DNA of 64,000 nt from Salinicoccus sp. RF5 (GCF_020786625.1 NZ_JAJGRC010000002.1:124001-188000); one strand, 5' to 3'. Positions 43,841-53,120 are shown, counted from the first letter of the stretch. Notes: generated from the letters alone by a model not told the origin. Numbers and translations: made by a program.

Positions 43841-44734
43841 CTAATTCATTTCGTCCTCTTCATCAAAGAGTTCTATGAACTTTTGGGCACTTTTTGACAA
43901 GTATCTGTCCTTCAACCAGATTACGGCGGATTCAGAATGGAGTGTATCCTCTTTAATCTTCATCATCTTCACTTTCCCTGGATTGTGCTTCTGATAGGCA
44001 AGTTCCGGGATGATCGCAGCCCCGACGCCTTCACTTACAAGTTCCAGTATCATGTCGACATCCGGACACATGGTGACTACTTTTGGGGAAGCATTGTAAT
44101 TTTTGACCTGGTCGAGAATCAGTTCATACTGTCCGCGGCCACTGGTTCGCCTGAGCAGCAGTAAGGGCAAAGCGGATAGGAGCTCCATACATATCGTATT
44201 ATCATCACCTTCGACAAGCCATTCATCTGGAAGTACAGCTACATAATCTTCCATGGGGAGACGTTTATGATGAAATTCATCAAGTTCCAGGGGGAGGCGG
44301 ATGACTGCAAAATCTATCCTGCGGTTTTTAAGGTCTTCGGCCAGTGAGGCAGAGTCCCCCTCCTTGAGTTCAAACGTTATATCCGGGTAATTTTCTCCGA
44401 ACCTTTTCATCTTTCTGGGGATATGTGAGAATGCTGATTTTACGCATCCAATGCTCAATTTACCCCGCATCCCTTCTCCAGTATCCTGGACCTCCAACAG
44501 CGTCTCCTCGAAAAACTCGAAGATCGTTTCGCATCTTTGGTAGAGGGTCCTCCCTGCTTCAGTCAATTCCATCCGTCTTCCATTGCGGTCGAACAGTGGA
44601 GTGCCGATACTATGTTCCAGGTTTTTCAGACTCTGGCTCAAAGGGGGTTGGGCGATATGAAGTTTTTTTGCAGCTTTCGTAATCTGTCCTTCGGTGGCAA
44701 TGGTGTGGAAATATTTAAGCTGTCTCATATCCAT
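43841..44734 (-). CDS. LysR-family transcriptional regulator, divergent to hpaB
   Basis: The 297-residue protein has the LysR helix-turn-helix (MRQLKYFHTIATEGQITKAAKKLHIAQPPLSQSLKNLEHSIGTPLF, residues 3-48) and a type 2 periplasmic-binding-like effector domain. It is transcribed away from the hpaB operon across a 212-base AT-rich region that contains a T-N11-A palindrome. This arrangement is typical for a LysR activator of an aromatic degradation operon; the effector is probably 4-hydroxyphenylacetate or an intermediate. It appears to share a transcript with the GntR gene. Confidence 0.92.
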   Translation of the reverse strand: MDMRQLKYFHTIATEGQITKAAKKLHIAQPPLSQSLKNLEHSIGTPLFDRNGRRMELTEAGRTLYQRCETIFEFFEETLLEVQDTGEGMRGKLSIGCVKSAFSHIPRKMKRFGENYPDITFELKEGDSASLAEDLKNRRIDFAVIRLPLELDEFHHKRLPMEDYVAVLPDEWLVEGDDNTICMELLSALPLLLLRRTSGRGQYELILDQVKNYNASPKVVTMCPDVDMILELVSEGVGAAIIPELAYQKHNPGKVKMMKIKEDTLHSESAVIWLKDRYLSKSAQKFIELFDEEDEMN

Positions 44735-44753
44735 TCTTCAATCGCTCTCCTAT

Positions 44754-44802
44754 ATACTTTAAAAGTATGGTTTATATATATTATATATATTTTTAATATA
44801 AT
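44754..44802 (+). promoter_or_regulatory. LysR box and -10 element upstream of hpaB
   Basis: The perfect palindrome ATACTTTAAAAGTAT (44754-44768) contains a T-N11-A LysR signature. TATAAT at 44797-44802 lacks a recognisable -35 at the right distance, as expected for an activator-dependent promoter. The intervening DNA is almost pure AT. Confidence 0.6.
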
Positions 44803-44891
44803 ATCAAAGGTGCTATTCTATAGCCAGGTTGAATTTTCCGAATATTCAAGTCGAACATACACCGGAGTTCAGCTTTTTTAATTCATCTGTT

Positions 44892-44905
44892 TGTAAGCGT
44901 TTTCT
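44892..44905. promoter_or_regulatory. cre site in the hpaB leader
   Basis: TGTAAGCGTTTTCT matches the cre consensus at 13 of 14 positions and lies 41 bases before the hpaB start, suggesting CcpA repression of the hpa operon. Confidence 0.6.
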
Positions 44906-44946
44906 ATTAAGTGGCTCTCAGGTGATAAATTAAAGGGGGAAATACC

Positions 44947-46434
44947 ATGCCAGCTAAAACAGGCGCACAGTATATCGAAAATCTCAGGAAAGCAAATAAC
45001 AATGTCTACATACACGGTGAACGTGTAGAGGATGTAACGACGCATCCAGCATTCAAAGGCGCAGTGAATTCAATGGCCAGACTATATGATCTGCAGTATG
45101 AAAAGCCCGAGAAGATGCTCTATACATCACCAACTACAGGCGACAAGGTCGGCAAGACATTCATGGTGCCTGAAACCGTCGAACAGCTCATTGAGAGACG
45201 AGAAGCCATCATGGAATGGCAAGGGGTTACGAAAGGCCTGATGGGCCGTGCACCTGACTACCTGAACTCCGAAGTCATGACGATGGCCAAGGCATTTGAA
45301 TTCTACGGGCAGGGCAGCAATCCTGAATTTGCAGAAAATGCAAGAAGATACGCTGAGTATGCAAGAGAGAATGATATCAGTCTGACGCATACGCTCATCC
45401 ATCCTCAGGTCAACCGCTCAAAAATGCAGGCCGACCAGGACGATGCGAACGTAGCGCTACATGTAGTAGAGAAGAATGACGACGGTGTAGTTGTAAGTGG
45501 AATCCGTCTCCTGGCTACACAGGCAGGCATCACGGATGAAATCTTCGTCTTCCCGTCCACAGTCGTGAAGAGCGGTGCGAAAGACGATCCTTATTCCCTC
45601 GCATTTGCAATCCCGAATAATACGCCTGGTCTCAAGTACTTGAGTCGCGAATCCTTCGACTACGGTAAAAACAGCTACGACCATCCAGTAGGATCCCAGT
45701 TTGAGGAAGGGGATGCAATCGTTTCATTCGATAATGTGCTGGTTCCTTGGGATCGTGTCTTCATTTTGGAGGATTCCGATCTTTGCAACCGTGCATTTGC
45801 CGATACAAGTGCAGTAGTCCATATGTCGCACCAGGTCATTGCGAAAGATGTGGCCAAGCTTGAATTCCTTCTCGGTGTGACTTTGAAACTCATGGATTCG
45901 ATTGGAATCGACGGTTTCCAGCATGTCAAAGACAAAGGTACTGAAATCATGCTGACGCTTGAAAATATGAAGTCCCATCTCTATAGGGCGGAACATAATG
46001 CGAAGCTAGATAAATGGGGCATGATGACACCTGACTTTGAGGCGTTGAACGCAGCTAGAAACTGGTTTCCACGTGTCTATCCACGCATGACTGAAATTCT
46101 GAGGATACTTGGCGCATCCGGACTTATGGGCATCCCGACATATGATGATTTCTCGAATGATGAGATCGGTCCGATCCTCAACCGGGCAATGCAGGGCAAG
46201 AATGTTGAAGGGTTTGAACGTGTCCAGCTCTTCAGACTTGCATGGGACATGACGATGAGTTCCTTCGGTACACGACAGACGCATTACGAATACTACTTCT
46301 TCGGAGACCCCGTCAAGATGGGCATGGCATACTTCGACCAGTACGATAAAGATTCCCTGGTTAAGGAAGTGGATGAATTCCTCAAGCAGCAGGATGTAAA
46401 ACGTCCAAACTTCAATGCAACACAACGTGTCTGA
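44947..46434 (+). CDS. hpaB: 4-hydroxyphenylacetate 3-monooxygenase, oxygenase component
   Basis: The 495-residue flavin-dependent monooxygenase has the HpaB N-terminal signature TGAQYIENLRKANNNVYIHGERVEDVTTHPAFKG, then ISLTHTLIHPQVNRSK with the Arg/His residues that bind the phenol substrate, and the acyl-CoA-dehydrogenase-like helical C-terminal part (FQLAWDMT-type segment LFRLAWDMTMSSFGTRQTHYEYYFFGDP). It hydroxylates 4-hydroxyphenylacetate to 3,4-dihydroxyphenylacetate using FADH2 from HpaC. The start has AAAGGGGGAAATACC upstream. It is the first gene of a ten-gene operon. Confidence 0.95.
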   Translation: MPAKTGAQYIENLRKANNNVYIHGERVEDVTTHPAFKGAVNSMARLYDLQYEKPEKMLYTSPTTGDKVGKTFMVPETVEQLIERREAIMEWQGVTKGLMGRAPDYLNSEVMTMAKAFEFYGQGSNPEFAENARRYAEYARENDISLTHTLIHPQVNRSKMQADQDDANVALHVVEKNDDGVVVSGIRLLATQAGITDEIFVFPSTVVKSGAKDDPYSLAFAIPNNTPGLKYLSRESFDYGKNSYDHPVGSQFEEGDAIVSFDNVLVPWDRVFILEDSDLCNRAFADTSAVVHMSHQVIAKDVAKLEFLLGVTLKLMDSIGIDGFQHVKDKGTEIMLTLENMKSHLYRAEHNAKLDKWGMMTPDFEALNAARNWFPRVYPRMTEILRILGASGLMGIPTYDDFSNDEIGPILNRAMQGKNVEGFERVQLFRLAWDMTMSSFGTRQTHYEYYFFGDPVKMGMAYFDQYDKDSLVKEVDEFLKQQDVKRPNFNATQRV

Positions 46435-46537
46435 ATCTGAATGTCCAGCATTATCAGATATAGCATAATTTAGTTCCATACTTGATTCCTTGAGGAATTC
46501 GTAGTGTTTACAAAATCTGTTCTGGGAGTGAGGCAAT

Positions 46538-47386
46538 ATGGAAGTGATCCATCTTGACCATTCAGCAATACCGGCCATGAAAGAGCAGCATGTCATGGCC
46601 ATCGGTTTTTTTGACGGTGTCCACCTTGGTCATCAGGAACTCTTGAATGAAGCGCGGAACCTGGCTGAAAGGAAGGGATGCAAGTTTTCTGTCATGACCT
46701 TCAGCCCACATCCCAGCGAAGTGGTCAGAAAGAACAGCAGCTTCCGATACCTTATGACTTTGCCGCAAAAAGTTGCAAAGATGAAGCGGCTGGGCATCGA
46801 CACGCTGTTCATTACAAAGTTCGACTTGAACTTTGCATCACTTCGACCAACAGAATTTGTTCAAAAATATATCAGGGATATCAATGCATGCCACGTTGTG
46901 GTGGGTTTTGACTTCACTTTCGGATTCAAAGCCCAGGGAGATGCCGAACTGCTGAAACAGGAGTGCTCCAATGAATCTTGGGGAGTCAGTGTCATTTCGA
47001 AGAAAAAGTGTGCTGAAGAGAAAATCAGTTCCACACGCATCCGGAATATGGTGAAGGCAGGCGAATTTTCCTCTATTCCAGAGTGTCTCGGAGAGCACTA
47101 CAGTGTTCGTGTGGAAGTTGATGCAGGGGAAACGGCATGCCACTATATGGTTCATGCCGACCCAAAGGCCACTCTACCGGTGTCAGGAGATTACGATGTA
47201 GAAGTGACGATATCCCAGGGGAAGAAACATGGCCGTTTGAAGATACATGAGGGAAGAGCAATAGAACTCAGGATGCTTACCCCGTTGGAAGAGAGCAAGG
47301 ATGGCTATGAAATGGCATTTATTAGAAGAAGCCCGGAAACACAAAGAAATACAATGGAAAGAATGGAGGAGATTGTATATGGATAG
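46538..47386 (+). CDS. FAD synthetase-type nucleotidyltransferase in the hpa operon
   Basis: The 282-residue protein has the FAD synthetase nucleotidyltransferase motifs GFFDGVHLGHQ (residues 23-33) and ISSTRIRNMVKAG (about residues 162-174) of RibF proteins. The C-terminal ~90 residues are shorter and lack the riboflavin kinase pattern GxxxTxG (PTAN motif), so the protein looks monofunctional for FMN adenylylation. Position between hpaB and hpaC, overlapping hpaC by 8 bases, suggests local FAD supply for the two-component monooxygenase. A housekeeping bifunctional RibF is expected elsewhere in the genome. Confidence 0.85.
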   Translation: MEVIHLDHSAIPAMKEQHVMAIGFFDGVHLGHQELLNEARNLAERKGCKFSVMTFSPHPSEVVRKNSSFRYLMTLPQKVAKMKRLGIDTLFITKFDLNFASLRPTEFVQKYIRDINACHVVVGFDFTFGFKAQGDAELLKQECSNESWGVSVISKKKCAEEKISSTRIRNMVKAGEFSSIPECLGEHYSVRVEVDAGETACHYMVHADPKATLPVSGDYDVEVTISQGKKHGRLKIHEGRAIELRMLTPLEESKDGYEMAFIRRSPETQRNTMERMEEIVYG

Positions 47387-47852
47387 CAGAGAATTCCGTA
47401 ATGCAATGGGCAGGTTTGCTACAGGTGTGACTGTAATCACATCGAGTGACGGCAAAGAAAACTACGGGATGACGGCAAATGCATTCATGTCCGTTTCACT
47501 TGAACCAAAGCTGATTACGATTTCAATAGACAACAATGCAAACATCCTGGATAAGATCAAGACTTCCGGACAATTTGCAGTCAGTTTCCTCTCTGAGGAG
47601 CAGCAGGACATCTCTATGCATTTTGCAGGTCAGAAAAAGAAGGATGATCCGATTGATTTCGATGAAATCGAAGGTGTACCTACGATAAGGGGATCCCTCG
47701 CATCTGTAGTGTGTGACGTCGACCAGTCCATAGTGGTAGGGGACCACACGATATTCATCGGAAAGGTTCTTGATCTGAAACTTTCCGACGGTCAGCCGCT
47801 CACATTTTTCTGCGGAAGATATGGAAGCTATCAGGAGAACATACACGTATAG
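47379..47852 (+). CDS. hpaC: 4-hydroxyphenylacetate 3-monooxygenase, flavin reductase component
   Basis: The 157-residue protein is a flavin reductase of the HpaC/FMN-binding split-barrel family: FRNAMGRFATGVTVITS, GMTANAFMSVSLEPKLI, and the C-terminal HTIFIGKVLDL. It supplies reduced flavin to HpaB. ATG 47379 is used since GGAGGA lies eight bases upstream, inside the preceding gene. The upstream frame to 47301 is only overlap. Confidence 0.93.
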   Translation: MDSREFRNAMGRFATGVTVITSSDGKENYGMTANAFMSVSLEPKLITISIDNNANILDKIKTSGQFAVSFLSEEQQDISMHFAGQKKKDDPIDFDEIEGVPTIRGSLASVVCDVDQSIVVGDHTIFIGKVLDLKLSDGQPLTFFCGRYGSYQENIHV

Positions 47853-47941
47853 AATAGAGCGAATTACATTTGAAGTGCATGCAGCGCGATGATGCTGAGT
47901 GTTAAGGGACAACGTATCGATAAAAATTAGGAGATGATTTT

Positions 47942-49462
47942 GTGGCAAATCAACAGACGCAATCAGTAGCAGACCAACATACTAAACTCGCCAAGGAGCT
48001 TCAGGATGTGAAGCTATACATCGATGGGAAGTTTGTAGAGGCTGAAGATAATGGCACCTTTGAAAATATCAGCCCTTTCACGAACGAAACGATGAACAAT
48101 ATCGCTTCAGGACAGGCTGCAGATATCGACAAGGCGGTCAAGGCAGCACATAAAGCATTCAAAGGCGAATGGGGCAAGATGAAACAGTCGGAGCGTCTGG
48201 ACTATGTCTACAAGATCGGCGATCTGATTGAGGAACATGTAGAAGAGATAGCACTGCTTGAGGCGCTGGATACCGGACTGCCATTAAGCCAGACGAAGAA
48301 GCAGGTTTCACGCTCAGCGAACAATTTCAGGTTCTATGCTGATACTGTAAAAAGCCAGATGTATGGTGAAACCTATCAGGTTGATGACGAGTTCATCAAT
48401 TATACTGTGCGCACGCCTGTAGGTGTAGCCGGACTCATCACTCCTTGGAATGCGCCGTTCATGCTTGAGACATGGAAGATCGCCCCTGCTCTTGCTACCG
48501 GCAATACAGTTGTATTGAAGCCGGCAGAATGGTCTCCGCTGACTGCGAACCGCATGGCGGAAATCATCGACCAGGCTGGCTTGCCGGACGGTGTATTCAA
48601 TATTGTACATGGTTTTGGTGAAACAGCAGGAGATGCATTGGTCAAACATAAAGATGTAAAACTCATTTCCTTTACAGGGGAAACGACTACAGGCTCCACC
48701 ATCATGAAAAACGGAGCAGATACTCTGAAGCGCTTTTCCATGGAACTTGGAGGCAAATCCCCAATCATCGTCTTCCCGGATGCCGACTTGGACCGCGCGC
48801 TCGATGCAGCGACATGGGGCGTCTTCTCCTTTAATGGAGAACGATGCACAGCGAACTCCAGACTTTATCTGCATGAAGATATCGCGGAAGATTTCGTTGC
48901 AAAGCTGAAGCAGCGTGTTGAAAACATCAGGGTGGGAGATCCACTGGATGAATCCACACAAGTTGGACCACTCATCAAGACCGAGCATTATGAAAATGTT
49001 AAGAGCTACATTGAAATAGCGAAAGAAGAAGGCTGTGAAGTGGTGAGCGGGCATATTCCTGAGGAGTTGAGCCGTGGGAATTATGTGGCACCGACGATGC
49101 TGCTGAATGCCGAAAATGATATGAGGGTGGTACAGGAAGAAATATTTGGACCTGTCATTGCCGTCATGACTTTCAAAGATGAAGAAGAAGTTATCGAAAA
49201 GGCGAACGATGTCGAGTACGGTCTGGCCGGATATGTATGGACTAATGATATCAAACGTGGGCACCGCGTCGCTCATGCTGTTGAATCCGGTATGCTTTGG
49301 GTGAATGCCCAGAATGTCCGTGATCTGAGGACGCCGTTTGGCGGTTCCAAGAACAGCGGAATCGGGCGTGAAGGCGGATACTACGCTTTTGAATTCTATA
49401 CAGAACAGAAAATCATCCATGTAGCAATTGGAGATCACCACATTCCACAATTCGGGATTTAA
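47942..49462 (+). CDS. hpaE: 5-carboxymethyl-2-hydroxymuconate semialdehyde dehydrogenase
   Basis: The 506-residue aldehyde dehydrogenase has catalytic Glu268 in MELGGKSP and Cys302 in NGERCTANS, plus the VNAQNVRDLRTPFGGSKNSGIGREGG ending typical for HpaE-like enzymes. It oxidises the ring-cleavage product CHMS to 5-carboxymethyl-2-hydroxymuconate with NAD+. It starts at GTG 47942 after AGGAGATGATTTT. Context (next to hpaD) supports the assignment over other semialdehyde dehydrogenases. Confidence 0.92.
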   Translation: MANQQTQSVADQHTKLAKELQDVKLYIDGKFVEAEDNGTFENISPFTNETMNNIASGQAADIDKAVKAAHKAFKGEWGKMKQSERLDYVYKIGDLIEEHVEEIALLEALDTGLPLSQTKKQVSRSANNFRFYADTVKSQMYGETYQVDDEFINYTVRTPVGVAGLITPWNAPFMLETWKIAPALATGNTVVLKPAEWSPLTANRMAEIIDQAGLPDGVFNIVHGFGETAGDALVKHKDVKLISFTGETTTGSTIMKNGADTLKRFSMELGGKSPIIVFPDADLDRALDAATWGVFSFNGERCTANSRLYLHEDIAEDFVAKLKQRVENIRVGDPLDESTQVGPLIKTEHYENVKSYIEIAKEEGCEVVSGHIPEELSRGNYVAPTMLLNAENDMRVVQEEIFGPVIAVMTFKDEEEVIEKANDVEYGLAGYVWTNDIKRGHRVAHAVESGMLWVNAQNVRDLRTPFGGSKNSGIGREGGYYAFEFYTEQKIIHVAIGDHHIPQFGI

Positions 49463-49495
49463 ATATAGTGTTTGAAATATGAGAGGGGAAAACAT

Positions 49496-50479
49496 ATGAA
49501 TTTTGATATCAAACGTACTGGCCGGGCTGTATTGCATGTAACTGATCTGGAGAAATCCAAGGAGTTCTACGAATCATTGGGTCTCATCGAGACGGAGTCC
49601 GATGATGAGAATGTCTTCTATCGGGCGATAGAAGATCATAACCACCATTGTCTGTGGCTCAGGAAAATGCCTGAAGCGGCAGTTGAAGTCATCAGTTACA
49701 GAGTGGATTCAGAAGAGGACCTGGATAAGCTCGCTGATTTCTTTGAAGCTGAAGGCACAGAAGTGATCTGGATGGAAAAAGGCATGCAGCCTGCAATAGG
49801 GCGTACGCTGCGTGTACAGGATGTTTCAGGAATCCCTTGCGAATACTACTGTGAAATGGATAAGGTGGAGCGTATGCTCCAGCGCTTTGATGTCCATGTG
49901 GGAGCAAAAGTCCAGAGGATCGATCATTTCAACTGTGCAGTGGCGGATGTCCAAAAAGCCTATGACTACTATATAGACAAGCTTGGTTTTGCTTGTTCAG
50001 AGTATACGACGACAAAAGGCAGCGACGAAGTGTGGGCAGCATGGCTTCACCGCAAGCCCGGCGTCCATGATACAGCGTTCATGAACAGCATCGGACCGAG
50101 ACTGCATCATATCGGCTTCTGGCTGAAGGATCCGATGAGTCTGATCGACGGCTGTGACTACCTTGCAGCAAAAGGCCTTGCACCGACAATCGAGAGAGGG
50201 CCGGGCAGACATGGCCTCTCCAATGCATTCTTCCTCTACTTGAGGGACCCGGACGGCCACCGCATCGAATTGTACAATGGAGACTATTACACAGGGGATT
50301 CCGATTTTGATCCTGTGGAATGGGACCTTGACGATCCGCAGCGCCAGACTTTCTGGGGGCATGAAGCACCGGACAGCTGGTTTGAAGAAGCTTCCACATT
50401 CCTGAATGTATATACAGGAGAAAAAGTGGAGACTGAACAGCCGAAGCTCGATAAAAGAAAGCCGAATACAATCATCTGA
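49496..50479 (+). CDS. hpaD: 3,4-dihydroxyphenylacetate 2,3-dioxygenase (extradiol)
   Basis: The 327-residue vicinal-oxygen-chelate protein has two glyoxalase-like domains; the iron ligands are visible in the second as His144 (RIDHFNCAV), His205 (PRLHHIGFW) and Glu258 (HRIELYNGD). It cleaves homoprotocatechuate in meta position to CHMS and is of the Gram-positive type I extradiol kind. Spacing matches known enzymes. ATG 49496 follows GAGAGGGGAA; the frame also opens at 49472 without a ribosome site. Confidence 0.94.
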   Translation: MNFDIKRTGRAVLHVTDLEKSKEFYESLGLIETESDDENVFYRAIEDHNHHCLWLRKMPEAAVEVISYRVDSEEDLDKLADFFEAEGTEVIWMEKGMQPAIGRTLRVQDVSGIPCEYYCEMDKVERMLQRFDVHVGAKVQRIDHFNCAVADVQKAYDYYIDKLGFACSEYTTTKGSDEVWAAWLHRKPGVHDTAFMNSIGPRLHHIGFWLKDPMSLIDGCDYLAAKGLAPTIERGPGRHGLSNAFFLYLRDPDGHRIELYNGDYYTGDSDFDPVEWDLDDPQRQTFWGHEAPDSWFEEASTFLNVYTGEKVETEQPKLDKRKPNTII

Positions 50480-50534
50480 TCCAAAAAGGATATGAAAGTG
50501 GCATTCAATAATAATATCAGGAGGTTCATTATAA

Positions 50535-51458
50535 ATGAGTAATCAATATGAAGATATCAAGCAGAGACTAAGAGGGTCGATCTGTCCGGTCATCACACCT
50601 TTCAAGGCCAACGGGGACATTGACTTTGAGAAGCAGGCTGAACTGATCGAATATCAGCTGGAAAATGGTACACACGCCATTTCTGTAACAGGCACATCAG
50701 GAGAGCCGAGCTCCTTGACTACAGAAGAGCGGGTACAGGTGATGGAAAATGCAATGAAGGCCATTGATGGACGTGTGCCGTTTGCACCTGGAACCGGTTC
50801 TGTAAACCACGACGAGACAATGTATCTCACCAAAAAGGCCGAGGAGATGGGTGCAGATGCTGCGATGGTGATTGTTCCCTACTACAACAAGCCGAACCAG
50901 GAAGCGCTGTATCAGCATTTCAAGACAGTGGCGGATTCTGTAGATCTTCCGATCATCATTTATAACATTCCTGGGCGTACTGCACAGAATATGACGGTAC
51001 AGACGATGGCGAGACTGGTCAAGGACTGCCCGAACATCGTCGGTGCAAAAGAGTCCAACAAGGACTTTGAACATGTAAACCGTGTAATGCTCCATTGCGG
51101 TAGGGATTTCCTCCTCTATTCAGGAATCGAACTGCTTTGCTATCCAATGCTGGCAATCGGAGGCGCGGGTTCCATCAGTGCGACAGCGAACGTGGAACCT
51201 GCCAAAGTGGCTGAAATGCATGATGCATGGGAAGCAGGAGATATCAAAAGGGCGCAGGATCTTCATTTCGAGCTGATGAACCTGAATGACGTGCTGTTCA
51301 AAGATACCAACCCAGCGCCTGTCAAAGCGGCACTCGGCATGATGGGTATGATAGAGCCTGTCCTCAGGATGCCTATGGGACTGCCTTCTGAAGAACTTCA
51401 GGAGGAAATCAAGGAAACATTGGTGGAGTACGGTAAGCTGGCAAAACAAAATTCATAA
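50535..51458 (+). CDS. DapA-family aldolase in the position of HpaI
   Basis: The 307-residue protein belongs to the dihydrodipicolinate synthase/N-acetylneuraminate lyase family: GTSGEPSSLTTEER pyruvate-binding loop, Tyr143 in IIYNIPGRTA and Schiff-base Lys172 in VGAKES. In this operon the step needing a pyruvate aldolase is cleavage of 4-hydroxy-2-oxoheptane-1,7-dioate to pyruvate and succinate semialdehyde, usually done by the unrelated class II HpaI. No hpaI is present, so this class I enzyme probably replaces it. True lysine-biosynthesis DapA is less likely here. Confidence 0.82.
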   Translation: MSNQYEDIKQRLRGSICPVITPFKANGDIDFEKQAELIEYQLENGTHAISVTGTSGEPSSLTTEERVQVMENAMKAIDGRVPFAPGTGSVNHDETMYLTKKAEEMGADAAMVIVPYYNKPNQEALYQHFKTVADSVDLPIIIYNIPGRTAQNMTVQTMARLVKDCPNIVGAKESNKDFEHVNRVMLHCGRDFLLYSGIELLCYPMLAIGGAGSISATANVEPAKVAEMHDAWEAGDIKRAQDLHFELMNLNDVLFKDTNPAPVKAALGMMGMIEPVLRMPMGLPSEELQEEIKETLVEYGKLAKQNS

Positions 51459-51541
51459 TCCAACCATAAGGGGAAGGATAGGACCAGTACATGCTGGTCT
51501 CTTTCTCTTTTTACAAACTGACTAAAGGAGAATGCAGGAAT

Positions 51542-52330
51542 ATGGCAAACATCAAATTCAAACACCAAGGCATACAGTTGATGCAGGAAGCTCTGTTTGA
51601 AGCACCAGATAGTGTGATGCTTGATGCAGAACAGCATAATATTTCAGAGTTCAATTTTGATGTCCCGATTAACGGGACAGTCTATGGCGCACTCCTCAAT
51701 TTCAAGGGTGCCTACGCGCAGTATGAGGGTCAATTGAATGACGACCCCTATAAAGCACCTCCAAAAGCACCAATACTCTATATCAAACCGATCAATACAT
51801 ATATCGGGGACGGGGAAGCTGTACCAATGCCGCAAAGTGAAGAAACGCTCTCAGCAGGAGCTGCTCTGGCAGTGGTCATCGGAAAGACGGCGACCAGACT
51901 TGAAAAATCAAATGCCCTCGATCATGTAGCGGGGTATACGATCGTCAATGACATCAGCATTCCGCATGAAAGCATCTACAGGCCTGCCTACAAGGAAAAG
52001 GCAAGGGATGGTTTCTGTCCGATCGGTCCATGGATAACAGAGAGGGATTCTGTCGGTGATCCAAACGCTTTAAAAATTTCCGTGTATGTAAATGGAGAGC
52101 TCAAAGCTGAAAATAACACATCCAACCTCATTCGTTCAGTAGAAGGACTTCTGGCGGACGTTACTGAGTTCATGACGCTCTACGAAGGGGATGTTCTGCT
52201 GGTCGGTGTACCTGAAGACATGCCGTTGCTCAAGGCCGGGGATACGGTCAAAGTGGAAGTGGAAGGCATCGGTGTTCTGGAGAACGAAGTATTGGATGAG
52301 AATCAAGTGGCAGGAGGCAAAAGGAAATGA
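51542..52330 (+). CDS. hpaG1: HpaG N-terminal-half homologue (FAH family, degenerate metal site)
   Basis: The 262-residue protein is a fumarylacetoacetate-hydrolase-fold subunit corresponding to the first half of the bifunctional HpaG isomerase/decarboxylase. PILYIKPINTYIG and GYTIVNDISIPHESIYRPAYKEKARDGFCPIGPWI are clear, but the usual acidic metal ligands (ExE) are replaced by AGAALAVVIGK. It therefore probably pairs with the active HpaG2 subunit encoded next, overlapping by four bases. ATG 51542 is chosen over the longer frame from 51491. Confidence 0.85.
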   Translation: MANIKFKHQGIQLMQEALFEAPDSVMLDAEQHNISEFNFDVPINGTVYGALLNFKGAYAQYEGQLNDDPYKAPPKAPILYIKPINTYIGDGEAVPMPQSEETLSAGAALAVVIGKTATRLEKSNALDHVAGYTIVNDISIPHESIYRPAYKEKARDGFCPIGPWITERDSVGDPNALKISVYVNGELKAENNTSNLIRSVEGLLADVTEFMTLYEGDVLLVGVPEDMPLLKAGDTVKVEVEGIGVLENEVLDENQVAGGKRK

Positions 52331-53088
52331 AGCATGCAAGAATCGCAGTAGACGGTTTGATTCATAATGGTGTGGAGACGGAAGCAGGTATAAAGCTCGA
52401 AAATGGCAGGGTTGTCCAGGAGAATGATGTGGTCTGGCTCCCTCCGGTCCAGCCCCAGACGGTCTTCACCCTTGGTCTCAACTTTGCAGACCATGCGGCT
52501 GAGCTGTCCTTTAAGGAAGCGCCCAAGGAACCGCTCGTATTCCTGAAGGGGCCGAACACTTTCATAGGCCACCGTGGGAAGACATACCGTCCTTCAGATG
52601 TGACATTCATGCACTATGAATGTGAGCTTGCTGTAGTGATTGGAAAAGCCGGGAAGAACATCTCCAAGGAAGATGCCTATGATTACGTAGGCGGCTATAC
52701 AGTAGCCAATGATTATGCCCTGAGGGACTATCTTGAAAACTATTATCGTCCCAATCTTAGAGTTAAAAACCGTGATACGTGCACACCAATCGGCCCATGG
52801 TTTGTAGATAAGGAGGATGTGGAGGATCCGATGAACCTCAAGCTGCGTACCTTGGTGAACGGAGAGGTCGTACAGGAGGGCACTACTTCAGATATGATTT
52901 TTTCAGTCCCTGACCTCATAGAATATCTGAGCAGCTTCATGACCTTGAACAAAGGTGACATCATTCTTACCGGTACACCTAAAGGGTCTGTTGATACTAA
53001 AGTCGGGGATGAAGTGATCACTGAGGTTGAGGGCGTCGGCCGTCTCGTCAATACCATCGTAGGTGAAGAAGCGGATATCAAGCAGTAG
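52327..53088 (+). CDS. hpaG2: HpaG C-terminal-half homologue: 5-oxopent-3-ene-1,2,5-tricarboxylate decarboxylase/HHDD isomerase
   Basis: The 253-residue FAH-family protein has the intact metal site: Glu pair in MHYECELAVVIGKAG and Asp in TVANDYALRD, plus LNFADHAAEL and DIILTGTPKG. It corresponds to the catalytic half of HpaG, which decarboxylates OPET to HHDD and isomerises it. The gene overlaps hpaG1 by four bases, consistent with a split two-subunit enzyme. Normal length for the single-domain form. Confidence 0.88.
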   Translation: MKHARIAVDGLIHNGVETEAGIKLENGRVVQENDVVWLPPVQPQTVFTLGLNFADHAAELSFKEAPKEPLVFLKGPNTFIGHRGKTYRPSDVTFMHYECELAVVIGKAGKNISKEDAYDYVGGYTVANDYALRDYLENYYRPNLRVKNRDTCTPIGPWFVDKEDVEDPMNLKLRTLVNGEVVQEGTTSDMIFSVPDLIEYLSSFMTLNKGDIILTGTPKGSVDTKVGDEVITEVEGVGRLVNTIVGEEADIKQ

Positions 53089-53120
53089 ATCATCCAACAT
53101 AATTCAAGGAGGAACTGTAG

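Noticed and set aside
48314-49537. 407-codon open frame antisense to hpaE
   Set aside because: It mirrors a long coding frame, is Cys/His/Phe-rich, has no family motif and no suitable ribosome site.
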